The notes under the pieces: generated by a model | Databases searched by the model: none | What the model was told of the DNA's origin: nothing | What the model saw: the letters and a program-made list of their open reading frames with translations, nothing else | Assembly (NCBI RefSeq): GCF_001653515.1 | Contig: NZ_LYOY01000040.1 | Span: 1,426,001 to 1,490,000, forward strand | DNA from: Streptomyces sp. ERV7 | Lineage (GTDB): Bacteria; Actinomycetota; Actinomycetes; Streptomycetales; Streptomycetaceae | Direction of reading: 5' to 3' | DNA length: 64,000 nt | Shown here: one piece after another, positions 34,663 through 42,962 of the stretch | Numbering within the stretch: position 1 is the first letter of the stretch | Layout of the letters: each line of letters starts with the position of its first letter | Translations under genes and position numbers: made by a program

Positions 34663-35671
34663 GCCCGACTTCGACGAAGGTGCGATCTCCGCGACCGGCG
34701 CGGGCGGCATCGGCCAGGGAGCCATCGCCCCCACCGGCACCGGCGCCGCGATGGACCTCGCGATCAGCGAGGGAGCGACCCTGGAGAAGACCCCGGGAGG
34801 CCCGGAAGGCACGGGCCCCGCGGGCAAGCCCCGCAGCCTGTGGGGCGACGCCTGGCGGGACCTGCGGCGCAACCCGGTCTTCATCGTCTCCGGCCTGATC
34901 ATCCTCTTCCTGGTCGTCATCTCGCTGTGGCCGTCCCTGATCGCGAGCGGCAACCCGCTCAAGTGCGACCTCTCCAAGGCCCAGCTGGGCTCCCGTCCCG
35001 GCCACCCCTTCGGCTACGACGGCCAGGGCTGCGACGTCTACACCCGGACCGTCTACGGGGCCCGCGCCTCGGTCACCGTCGGCGTCTGCACGACCCTCGG
35101 GGTGGCGCTCTTCGGCTCGGTCCTGGGCGGGCTCGCCGGGTTCTTCGGCGGCGGCTGGGACGCGCTGCTCTCCCGGATCACCGACATCTTCTTCGGCATC
35201 CCGGTGGTCCTGGGCGGTCTGGTCTTCCTGTCCGTGGTCACCTCGACCACCGTCTGGCCGGTGATCGGCTTCATGATCCTGCTGGGCTGGCCGCAGATCG
35301 CCCGGATCGCGCGCGGCTCGGTGATCACCGCCAAACAGAACGACTACGTCCAGGCGGCCCGCGCGCTCGGCGCCTCCAACTCGCGGATGCTGCTGCGCCA
35401 CATCACGCCCAACGCGGTGGCCCCGGTGATCGTCGTGGCGACCATCGCGCTCGGTACGTACATCTCCCTCGAAGCCACGCTCTCCTACCTCGGCGTCGGC
35501 CTGAAGCCGCCGTCCGTCTCCTGGGGCATCGACATCTCGGCCGCCTCCCAGTACATCCGCAACGCCCCGCACATGCTGCTGTGGCCGGCCGGGGCGCTGG
35601 CGGTCACGGTGCTGGCGTTCATCATGCTCGGCGACGCGGTGCGCGACGCCCTCGACCCCAAGCTGCGCTGA
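34655..35671 (+). CDS. Peptide ABC importer 2, permease (DppC type)
   Basis: The 338-residue permease has a long Gly/Ala/Thr-rich cytoplasmic N-terminus (about 65 residues), then DLRRNPVFIVSGLIILFLVVISLW and the BPD_transp_1 domain with EAA loop YVQAARALGASNSRMLLRHITPNAVAPVIV. The C-terminus IMLGDAVRDALDPKLR is the standard DppC end. It is coupled to the upstream gene by an 8-base overlap; the ATPase gene begins 13 bases downstream. Confidence 0.94.
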   Translation: MPEPDFDEGAISATGAGGIGQGAIAPTGTGAAMDLAISEGATLEKTPGGPEGTGPAGKPRSLWGDAWRDLRRNPVFIVSGLIILFLVVISLWPSLIASGNPLKCDLSKAQLGSRPGHPFGYDGQGCDVYTRTVYGARASVTVGVCTTLGVALFGSVLGGLAGFFGGGWDALLSRITDIFFGIPVVLGGLVFLSVVTSTTVWPVIGFMILLGWPQIARIARGSVITAKQNDYVQAARALGASNSRMLLRHITPNAVAPVIVVATIALGTYISLEATLSYLGVGLKPPSVSWGIDISAASQYIRNAPHMLLWPAGALAVTVLAFIMLGDAVRDALDPKLR

Positions 35672-35684
35672 GGAGTTGGACGCC

Positions 35685-36659
35685 ATGCTGCTCGAAGTGC
35701 GCGACCTCCAGGTCGAGTTCAGGACCAGGGACGGCATCGCCAGTGCCGTCAACGGGGTCACCTACTCGGTGGCGGCCGGTGAGACGCTGGCCGTGCTCGG
35801 CGAGTCCGGCTCCGGCAAGTCGGTGACCGCGCAGGCCGTGATGGGCATCCTGGACATGCCGCCGGGCCGGATCACCGGCGGCGAGATCGTCTTCCAGGGC
35901 CAGGACCTGCTGAAGCTCAAGGAGGACGAGCGGCGCAAGGTCCGCGGGTCCGGGATGGCGATGGTCTTCCAGGACGCGCTGTCCTCGCTCAACCCGGTGC
36001 TGAGCGTGGGCGCGCAGCTCGCGGAGATGTTCACCGTGCACCGGGGGATGTCCCGGGCGGACGCCAAGGCCAAGTCCATCGAGCTGATGGACCGGGTGCG
36101 GATCCCGGCCGCCAAGGAGCGGGTCGGGCAGTATCCGCACCAGTTCTCCGGCGGTATGCGCCAGCGGATCATGATCGCCATGGCGATGGCGCTGGAGCCC
36201 GCGCTGATCATCGCGGACGAGCCGACCACCGCGCTCGACGTGACCGTCCAGGCGCAGGTGATGGACCTGCTCGCGGAGCTCCAGCGCGAGATGAACATGG
36301 GTCTGATCCTGATCACCCACGACCTCGGGGTGGTGGCGGACGTCGCGGACCGGATCGCGGTGATGTACGCGGGCCGGATCGTCGAGGAGGCCCCCGTCCA
36401 CGAGATCTACAAGGCCCCGGCGCACCCGTACACCAAGGGCCTGCTCGAATCGATCCCGCGCCTGGACCAGAAGGGCCAGGAGCTGTACGCGATCAAGGGC
36501 CTGCCGCCCAATCTGATGCACATCCCGTCCGGCTGCGCCTTCCATCCGCGCTGCCCGATGGCGCAGGACGTGTGCCGCACCGACGTGCCGCCGCTGGGAC
36601 ACGTCTCCGAAGGCCGCAGGAGTGCGTGCCACTTCTGGAAGGAGTGCCTGAATGGCTGA
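35685..36659 (+). CDS. Peptide ABC importer 2, ATPase (DppD type)
   Basis: The 324-residue ATPase starts at ATG 35685, 9 bases after GAGGAG (an in-frame TTG at 35676 is less likely). Walker A GESGSGKS, signature FSGGMRQR, Walker B LIIADEPTTALD and the four-Cys C-terminus (GCAFHPRC, DVCRTD, SACHFW) are present. It is closely similar along its length to the ATPase at 28675. Its end overlaps the next gene by 8 bases. Confidence 0.95.
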   Translation: MLLEVRDLQVEFRTRDGIASAVNGVTYSVAAGETLAVLGESGSGKSVTAQAVMGILDMPPGRITGGEIVFQGQDLLKLKEDERRKVRGSGMAMVFQDALSSLNPVLSVGAQLAEMFTVHRGMSRADAKAKSIELMDRVRIPAAKERVGQYPHQFSGGMRQRIMIAMAMALEPALIIADEPTTALDVTVQAQVMDLLAELQREMNMGLILITHDLGVVADVADRIAVMYAGRIVEEAPVHEIYKAPAHPYTKGLLESIPRLDQKGQELYAIKGLPPNLMHIPSGCAFHPRCPMAQDVCRTDVPPLGHVSEGRRSACHFWKECLNG

Positions 36660-37680
36660 GGCGATTCTGGAAGTGCGCGATCTGGTCAAGCACTACCCGC
36701 TGACCCAGGGCATCCTCTTCAAGAAGCAGGTCGGCGCGGTGAAGGCGGTCGACGGGGTCTCCTTCGACCTGGCGGCCGGCGAGACGCTGGGTATCGTGGG
36801 GGAGTCGGGCTGCGGCAAGTCGACGGTCGCCAAGATGCTGGTGAACCTGGAGCGGCCGACGGCGGGGCAGATCAAGTACAAGGGCACGGACATCACCGAG
36901 CTGTCCGGCAAGGCGCTCCGGTCCGTGCGCCGCAACATCCAGATGGTGTTCCAGGACCCGTACACGTCCCTGAACCCCCGGATGACGGTCGGCGACATCA
37001 TCGGGGAGCCGTACGAGATCCACCCCGAGGTCGCCCCCAAGGGCGACCGGCGCCGCAAGGTCCAGGACCTGCTGGACGTGGTGGGGCTCAACCCCGAGTA
37101 CATCAACCGGTACCCGCACCAGTTCTCCGGCGGTCAGCGCCAGCGCATCGGGATCGCGCGGGGGCTCGCGCTCCAGCCCGAGATCATCGTGGCGGACGAG
37201 CCGGTGTCCGCGCTCGACGTCTCGGTCCAGGCACAGGTGGTCAACCTGCTGGAGCGCCTGCAGAACGAGTTCTCGCTGGCGTACGTGTTCATCGCGCACG
37301 ACCTGTCGATCGTGCGGCACATCTCGGACCGGGTCGGGGTGATGTACCTCGGCCGGATCGTGGAGATCGGGCGGGACGCGGAGATCTACGACCACCCCAC
37401 GCATCCGTACACCCAGGCGCTGCTTTCGGCGGTGCCGGTGCCGGATCCGTCGGCGCGGGAGCACCGGGAGCGGATCATCCTCACCGGGGATGTGCCGTCC
37501 CCGGCGAACATCCCCTCCGGGTGCCGGTTCCGTACGCGCTGCTGGAAGGCGCAGGAGCGGTGCACCCTGGAGGTACCGGAGCTGGCGGTCCCCGCCGTGT
37601 TCCGCCTCGCCTCCGGCCCGGCCCAGCACCCCTCGGCATGCCACTTCGCAGAGGAGAAGCAGGTGGTCCCACCGGAGTAG
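36652..37680 (+). CDS. Peptide ABC importer 2, ATPase (DppF type)
   Basis: The 342-residue ATPase carries Walker A GESGCGKS, FQDPYTSLNPRMTVGDII, FSGGQRQR, IIVADEPVSALD and the four cysteines (GCRFRTRC, ERCTLE, ACHFAE). From residue 3 on it is nearly collinear with the operon 1 DppF-type protein but without the 45-residue N-terminal extension. It is last in operon 2 and converges on the third importer operon. Confidence 0.95.
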   Translation: MAEAILEVRDLVKHYPLTQGILFKKQVGAVKAVDGVSFDLAAGETLGIVGESGCGKSTVAKMLVNLERPTAGQIKYKGTDITELSGKALRSVRRNIQMVFQDPYTSLNPRMTVGDIIGEPYEIHPEVAPKGDRRRKVQDLLDVVGLNPEYINRYPHQFSGGQRQRIGIARGLALQPEIIVADEPVSALDVSVQAQVVNLLERLQNEFSLAYVFIAHDLSIVRHISDRVGVMYLGRIVEIGRDAEIYDHPTHPYTQALLSAVPVPDPSAREHRERIILTGDVPSPANIPSGCRFRTRCWKAQERCTLEVPELAVPAVFRLASGPAQHPSACHFAEEKQVVPPE

Positions 37681-37746
37681 CCCTTCGCCCGCGGCCAGCC
37701 CGCCGCCGGGCCGCAGGTTAAGTCACGCCGCAACGGCCGCGCCGAA

Positions 37747-37787
37747 GCCCGCGCCCGCCGTGGTGACTGGGGTGTGCGGGCGCGGGC
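37747..37787. terminator. Terminator between convergent importer operons
   Basis: GCCCGCGCCCGC (37747-37758) and GCGGGCGCGGGC (37776-37787) form a perfect 12-base stem with a 17-base loop between operon 2 and the convergent operon 3. Confidence 0.72.
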
Positions 37788-37817
37788 ACCGGTTCCGAGC
37801 GGAGGCCCGGGCTCGGG

Positions 37818-38951
37818 TCAATGGGCTGTGTCCGTCGCCTCCTCGATCGCGGCGAGCGCGGGATCGAGCACGACATCCTCGTCCCGCGCCGCGACCGTCG
37901 GTTCCTCGGGGAAGTGGCACGCGGTCAGATGCCCTTCCCGGTTTCCCTCAATCCTTACCAGCGGCGGGGTCTCCGAAGCGCAGCGAGACTGCGCCTTCCA
38001 GCACCGCGTCCGGAACCGGCACCCGGACGGCGGGTCGATCGGGGAGGGCACGTCACCGGCGAGCCGGATCCGCTCCCGCCCCTCGCCCTCGTCGTCCACC
38101 ACCGCCTCCGGCACCGCGGAGAGAAGCGCGTGCGTGTACGGGTGGCGGGGCCCGTCGTAGATCGACGCCCGGTCGCCGATCTCCACGATCCGGCCCAGGT
38201 ACATCACCGCCACCCGCTGCGAGAAGTGCCGCACGATCGCCAGGTCGTGGGCGACGAACAGGAACGCGATCCCCATCTCCCGCTGGAGGTTCTGGAGCAG
38301 GTTGACCACCTGCGCCTGGATCGACACATCGAGCGCGGAGACCGGCTCGTCCGCCACGATCAGCCGGGGCTTGAGGCCCAACGCCCGTGCGACCCCGATG
38401 CGCTGGCGCTGCCCGCCGGAGAACTCGTGCGGGAAGCGGTTGTAGTGCTCGGGGTTGAGACCGACGATCTCAAGAAGCTCGCGCACCCGCTTCTCGCGGC
38501 CACCCGGCGGATTGACGCCGTTGACGGCCATCGGGTTGGAGATGATGTCGCCGACCGTCTGGCGCGGGTTCAGCGAGGCGAACGGGTCCTGGAAGATCAT
38601 CTGGATCTCGGACCGGATCGGCGCCAGCTCCTTGCGCGAGGCATGGCTGATGTCCCGGCCGTCGTACGTGATGGTGCCCCGGGTCGGTTCGAGCAGACGG
38701 GTGATCAGCCGCCCGGTCGTCGACTTGCCGCACCCCGACTCACCGACCAGGCCCAGGCTCTCGCCCTGCCCGATGGCGAAGTCGACACCGTCCACCGCGC
38801 GTACGTCCCCGACATGGCGCCTGAGGACGAGGCCGGTGGTGATCGGGAAGTACTTGACGAGCCCGGCCACTTCGAGCAGGGGGGCGGACGGCTCCGGCCC
38901 CTCCTGGTCGCGGGGCCCCGGAACCTTGGTGAGGCTCAGCTGTTCGCTCAT
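37818..38951 (-). CDS. Peptide ABC importer 3, ATPase (OppF type; BldKE-like)
   Basis: The 377-residue ATPase starts at ATG 38951. It has Walker A GESGCGKST, MIFQDPFASLNPRQTVGDII, signature FSGGQRQR, Walker B LIVADEPVSALD and the four C-terminal cysteines (GCRFRTRC, SRCASE, ACHFPE). About 28 residues follow that motif. It is last in the operon permease - binding protein - permease - ATPase - ATPase, which is the bldKA-E order. In S. coelicolor BldK imports an oligopeptide signal needed for aerial mycelium. Equivalence is inferred from order and neighbourhood, so no symbol is assigned. Confidence 0.93.
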   Translation of the reverse strand: MSEQLSLTKVPGPRDQEGPEPSAPLLEVAGLVKYFPITTGLVLRRHVGDVRAVDGVDFAIGQGESLGLVGESGCGKSTTGRLITRLLEPTRGTITYDGRDISHASRKELAPIRSEIQMIFQDPFASLNPRQTVGDIISNPMAVNGVNPPGGREKRVRELLEIVGLNPEHYNRFPHEFSGGQRQRIGVARALGLKPRLIVADEPVSALDVSIQAQVVNLLQNLQREMGIAFLFVAHDLAIVRHFSQRVAVMYLGRIVEIGDRASIYDGPRHPYTHALLSAVPEAVVDDEGEGRERIRLAGDVPSPIDPPSGCRFRTRCWKAQSRCASETPPLVRIEGNREGHLTACHFPEEPTVAARDEDVVLDPALAAIEEATDTAH

Positions 38952-38977
38952 GATGTGTTCTCGACTCCTGGTCGGCG

Positions 38978-40045
38978 TCAGCGCAGCCGCGGCCGGATCT
39001 GCTCGGCGAAGATCGTGGACTTCTGATCGGACGTCAGATGGCAGGCCGCCCCGTGCGGCTCGTCCTCCGGGATCACCGGGCGCACGGAGCCGCACGCACC
39101 GGCCGGCACCTGGTCGGGGAAGGCGCACCGCGGATGGAAGGGGCACCCCGGCGGCGGCGCGAGCAGACTCGGCGGTGTGCCCGGGATCGGCACCAGCGGC
39201 AGGTCGACGGGCGAGTCCAGCCGGGGGATCGAGCCGAGCAGCCCCCAGCTGTAGGGGTGGCGCGGGGTGCGCATGATCTCCCGTACCGTGCCGCGCTCCA
39301 CGCAGCGGCCCGCGTACATCACCATCACGTCGTCCGCGGTCTTGGCGACCACGCCCAGGTCGTGGGTGATGATGATGATCGCCGAACCCGTCTCCCGCTG
39401 GAGGTCCTTGAGCAGGTCGAGGATCTGCGCCTGGACGGTCACGTCGAGCGCGGTGGTCGGCTCGTCCGCGATGATCAGCTCGGGGTCGCAGACCAGCGCC
39501 ATGGCGATCATCGCGCGCTGGCGCATCCCGCCGGAGAACTGGTGCGGATAGTCGTCGACCCGCAGCCGTGGCTGCGGGATGCCGACCTTGCCGAGCATCT
39601 GGATCGCCCGCTCCTTGGCCTCCTTGCGGGAGGCGCCCATGTGCTTCATGTACGGCTCGGCGATCTGGCGGCCCACCGTGTAGTACGGCGAGAGCGCGGC
39701 CAGCGAGTCCTGGAAGATCATCGCCATCTTCTTGCCGCGCAACTGGGAGAGGCGGCGCTCCGAGGCCCCGGTCAGCTCCTGCCCGTCGAGCAGGATCTCG
39801 CCCCGGATCGTGGTGTTGCGCGGGTTGTGCAGACCGAGGACGGCGAGGTTGGTGACGGACTTGCCGGAGCCCGACTCGCCCACGATGCCCAGCGTCGAGC
39901 CGCGCGCCAGGTCGAACGAGAGCCCGTCGACGGCCTTGACGGTGCCGTCCTCGGTGGCGAAGTGGACGTACAGGTCACGGACCGAGAGGAAGCCGCGGGA
40001 CGCGTCGGCGACCGGCTTCGCCTCGGGCTTGCTGAGGGTGCTCAC
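38978..40045 (-). CDS. Peptide ABC importer 3, ATPase (OppD type; BldKD-like)
   Basis: The 355-residue ATPase has Walker A GESGSGKS, IFQDSLAALSPYYTVGRQI (Ala-Leu-Ser-Pro where the others have Ser-Leu-Asn-Pro), signature FSGGMRQR, Walker B LIIADEPTTALD and four cysteines (GCPFHPRC, AGACGS, GAACHL). It is 26 bases upstream of the OppF-type gene. It is more distant from the four ATPases of operons 1 and 2 than those are from each other. Confidence 0.93.
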   Translation of the reverse strand: MSTLSKPEAKPVADASRGFLSVRDLYVHFATEDGTVKAVDGLSFDLARGSTLGIVGESGSGKSVTNLAVLGLHNPRNTTIRGEILLDGQELTGASERRLSQLRGKKMAMIFQDSLAALSPYYTVGRQIAEPYMKHMGASRKEAKERAIQMLGKVGIPQPRLRVDDYPHQFSGGMRQRAMIAMALVCDPELIIADEPTTALDVTVQAQILDLLKDLQRETGSAIIIITHDLGVVAKTADDVMVMYAGRCVERGTVREIMRTPRHPYSWGLLGSIPRLDSPVDLPLVPIPGTPPSLLAPPPGCPFHPRCAFPDQVPAGACGSVRPVIPEDEPHGAACHLTSDQKSTIFAEQIRPRLR

Positions 40046-40109
40046 GGACGGTTCTCCTCCGGAGGTTCCTGGGCCCCGGGGTTCCGGGACCGTGAGGGGC
40101 GAGACGCTC

Positions 40110-41087
40110 TCAGGAGAGCCGGATCCGCGGGTCGATGAAGGCGTACGCCATGTCCACGACGATGTTGCAGAGGACGATGATCGTGGCGCCGATGAGCATC
40201 ACGGCCATCTCCAGCGGCAGGTCGCTGCGGAGCACGGCCTGCACGGAGAGCGAGCCGAGGCCGTGGAGGCCGAAGGTGACCTCGGTGATGATCGCGCCGC
40301 CGAGCACCGCGCTGAGGTCGACGCCGAAGATGGTGACGACGGTGGCCATCGCGCCGCGCAGCGCGTACCGCAGGAAGACGTAGCGCGAGCTCATGCCCTT
40401 GGCGCGGGCCGCGCGGATATGGTCCTCCGACATCTGCTCGACCATCAGCGAGCGGGTCTGCCGACTGTAGTTGGACCAGAAGATCACCGAGAGGATCAGA
40501 CAGGGCAGCAGCAGTCCCGACACCGAACCGGCCGGGTCGCTGCTCCAGTGCGGGTCGTGGCCGCGGTCGAGCAGGCCCATCTTGGTGGAGAGCAGCAGGA
40601 TCGCGATCGGGCCGATGAAGTAGATCTGCACGGACTGGCCGAGCAGCGAGGCCGCGCTGGCGATCCGGTCGAAGAGCCTGCCCTGCTGCCAGGCGGAGAC
40701 GAGGCCGAGGCCGACGCCGACGGTCAGGAAGATCGCCGCGCCGCCGACGCCCAGCGAGAGCGTCGTGGGATAGCGGTCGGAGATGGTGCTCCACACCAGC
40801 TGCTGGTCGGCGAAGGAGTAGCCGAAGCAGGGCGCCGGGCAGTGCCCGACGGGCATGTCGCGCCCGGCGAAGATGCCCACCATGAAGTGCCAGTACTGGA
40901 CCCAGATCGGATGGTCGAGCCCCAGGTTCTTGCGGATCAGCGCGACGTTCTGCGCGTCGCAGTTCTTGCCGCAGGAGAGCAGCGCGGGGTCGGAGGGCAG
41001 GAAGAAGAACAAGAAGTAGGTGATGGCGCTGATCAGCAGCAGGATGACCGCGGCGCCGAGCAGTCGTCGCACGAGGAAACGGAGCAT
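40110..41087 (-). CDS. Peptide ABC importer 3, permease (OppB type; BldKC-like)
   Basis: The 325-residue permease begins MLRFLVRRLLGAAVILLLISAITYFLFFFL, with a long first periplasmic loop carrying four cysteines (LSCGKNCDA and GHCPAPCFGYSF), then five further membrane segments. The EAA loop is HIRAARAKGMSSRYVFLRYALRGAMATVVT. It ends VDMAYAFIDPRIRLS. The gene follows the binding-protein gene after a strong hairpin. The Cys-rich loop suggests disulfides outside the membrane. Confidence 0.93.
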   Translation of the reverse strand: MLRFLVRRLLGAAVILLLISAITYFLFFFLPSDPALLSCGKNCDAQNVALIRKNLGLDHPIWVQYWHFMVGIFAGRDMPVGHCPAPCFGYSFADQQLVWSTISDRYPTTLSLGVGGAAIFLTVGVGLGLVSAWQQGRLFDRIASAASLLGQSVQIYFIGPIAILLLSTKMGLLDRGHDPHWSSDPAGSVSGLLLPCLILSVIFWSNYSRQTRSLMVEQMSEDHIRAARAKGMSSRYVFLRYALRGAMATVVTIFGVDLSAVLGGAIITEVTFGLHGLGSLSVQAVLRSDLPLEMAVMLIGATIIVLCNIVVDMAYAFIDPRIRLS

Positions 41088-41108
41088 CGGACTCTTCCGT
41101 CTGTATGC

Positions 41109-41139
41109 GGTCCCCGGCCCGTGAGGCGGGCCGGGGACC
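41109..41139. terminator. Intra-operon hairpin after binding-protein gene 3
   Basis: A perfect 13-base stem (41109-41121 and 41127-41139) with a 5-base loop lies 12 bases after the stop of the binding-protein gene (minus strand) and before the permease. It corresponds in position to the hairpins of operons 1 and 2. Confidence 0.78.
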
Positions 41140-41151
41140 GGGCCGCCACTG

Positions 41152-42933
41152 CTACTGCTTCACGAAGATGGTGCTCGGGTTGATGGTGCCGAAGACCTGG
41201 TTGTAGGTGACGCCGCCCAGGCCGTCGCCGTGCAGGTTGAAGTACTTGTCGTAGATGAACGGGATCTGCGACGTGTCGGTCTGCAGCACGTACTCGGAGA
41301 GCTTGCGCCACTCCTCGTTCTGCTTGGTGATGTCGGTGAGCGCCATGATCCGGTCGATCTCGGAGTTCACCTTCGGGTCGTTGAGGAACGCGTAGTTGTT
41401 GGTGCCGTCCTGGAGGTTGCGGCCGTCCATGGTCGGCGGGACCACGGTCGAGGCGCTCGGCCAGTCGGCGCCCCAGCCGGTGCGGTAGATGTCGTACGGC
41501 GTGTTCACCTTGCCGACCACCGTGTAGTACGAGGTCGGGTCGATGGCCTTGCGCTCCACCTGGAAGCCGGCCTTCTCCAGCGCCTTGGCGAGGGTCAGCG
41601 AGACGTTCTGCCAGCGCGGGGTGTTGGCGTACGCGTAACTGAGCTTGACCGGTGTGGTGACCCCGGCCTCCTTCAGGAGCGCCTTGGCCTTCTCCGGGTC
41701 GCCCATCGGCTTGGCGAGCTTGCCGAACGGGTCGAACTTCTGCCATCCGGCCACCGTCGGGCTGATCAGCGTGGTGCCGAGCTCACCCTGCGCGCCACCG
41801 CCGAACGCCTGCTGGACCTGCTGCATCGGGAAGGCGTACATGAGCGCCTGGCGGACCTTGGGGTTGGTGATCCGCTTGGTGTTGATGTTGATGACCTCGA
41901 CGTACGGCTGGTACTCGTTGACGATCCGCGACTTGTACTGCGCGTCCGTCGTCAGCGTCTGCATCTTCGACGGGTCGGCGGAGCCGGACATGTTCACGGC
42001 GTACTTGTCGGGCCCGGACTGGGCGGCCATCCGGTTGGTGAGGCCGGGCTCGGCGATGCCGAGCTGGAACTCCCACTTGTCGGGGTAGGCGTTGCGGATC
42101 GGGTCGCTCTTGGGGTCCCAGTTGGTGTTGCGCACGAAGGAGAGGGACTTGCCCGGCTTGTAGTCGGCGATCTTGTACGGGCCGGACGCCACCGGGTGGT
42201 TGTTGTACTTCTGCTTGTCGTCCTTGGCCTTGGGCACCGGCGACACGTTGGGCATCGACATCGCGTACGGGGCGTCGGCGTGCGCGTCCTTGAAGTGGAA
42301 GACGATCGTCTTCTCGTTGGGCGTCGCCAGAACCGTGTCGGGCAGCTCCTTGCCCTCGTACGGGCCCGCGTAGGCCTTGCGGTAGTCCTGGCCGAGCATC
42401 CACTTCTGGACGTACTGCGGGCCCTGCGTCTGGTAGTCCGCGAAGAGCCGCTCGATGCCGTACTTGACGTCCTTGGACGTGATGGGCGTGCCGTCCTCGA
42501 ACTTCAGGTTGTCCTTGAGGGTGTACGTCCAGGTCTTGGCGCCGTCCGAGGAGGTGCCGGTGTCGGTGGCGAGATCGCCCACCAGAATCGTTTTGCCGGT
42601 CTTGGCGTCGATCTTGTAGCCGGTCAGCGAGCGGTTGTAGAGCAGCTGGAGCGAGAGCATGTCGCTCACGTACTGCTGGCCCGGGTCGAGGTAGTCGAAG
42701 CCCGCCTGGTCCAGGTCGTAGGCCGTGCCCCCCGGTTTGGCCCCCTCGACGGCCACCGCCGGGCCGGCGGAGTCGGCCTTGGTGCCGAGGCCGAAGTTCT
42801 GCACCGTCGCCTTCTTCTCATCGCCCGAGGGCTTCTTCCCGTCATCGGCCCCGCCGCTGCTGCACGCAGCAGACAGTGTCAGGGTCCCCACCGCCAGAAA
42901 CGCGGAGGCGTAGCGCGCCTTGCGAGTTCTCAT
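41152..42933 (-). CDS. Peptide ABC importer 3, solute-binding lipoprotein (BldKB-like)
   Basis: The 593-residue lipoprotein starts MRTRKARYASAFLAVGTLTLSAAC with lipid-anchor Cys24. The mature protein has the SBP_bac_5 fold (GGTAYDLDQAGFDYLDPGQQYV, KDVKYGIERLFAD, PVASGPYKIADY, RQALMYAFPMQQVQQAFGG, GWGADWPSASTVVPPTMDG). It is larger than the binding proteins of operons 1 and 2 and does not share their N-terminus. As in bldK it lies between two permease genes (29 and 64 bases). The ligand is expected to be an oligopeptide; a developmental signal is only an analogy to BldKB. Confidence 0.93.
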   Translation of the reverse strand: MRTRKARYASAFLAVGTLTLSAACSSGGADDGKKPSGDEKKATVQNFGLGTKADSAGPAVAVEGAKPGGTAYDLDQAGFDYLDPGQQYVSDMLSLQLLYNRSLTGYKIDAKTGKTILVGDLATDTGTSSDGAKTWTYTLKDNLKFEDGTPITSKDVKYGIERLFADYQTQGPQYVQKWMLGQDYRKAYAGPYEGKELPDTVLATPNEKTIVFHFKDAHADAPYAMSMPNVSPVPKAKDDKQKYNNHPVASGPYKIADYKPGKSLSFVRNTNWDPKSDPIRNAYPDKWEFQLGIAEPGLTNRMAAQSGPDKYAVNMSGSADPSKMQTLTTDAQYKSRIVNEYQPYVEVININTKRITNPKVRQALMYAFPMQQVQQAFGGGAQGELGTTLISPTVAGWQKFDPFGKLAKPMGDPEKAKALLKEAGVTTPVKLSYAYANTPRWQNVSLTLAKALEKAGFQVERKAIDPTSYYTVVGKVNTPYDIYRTGWGADWPSASTVVPPTMDGRNLQDGTNNYAFLNDPKVNSEIDRIMALTDITKQNEEWRKLSEYVLQTDTSQIPFIYDKYFNLHGDGLGGVTYNQVFGTINPSTIFVKQ

Positions 42934-42962
42934 TGATTCCTGCCTGTCAGGATGTGGACGGT

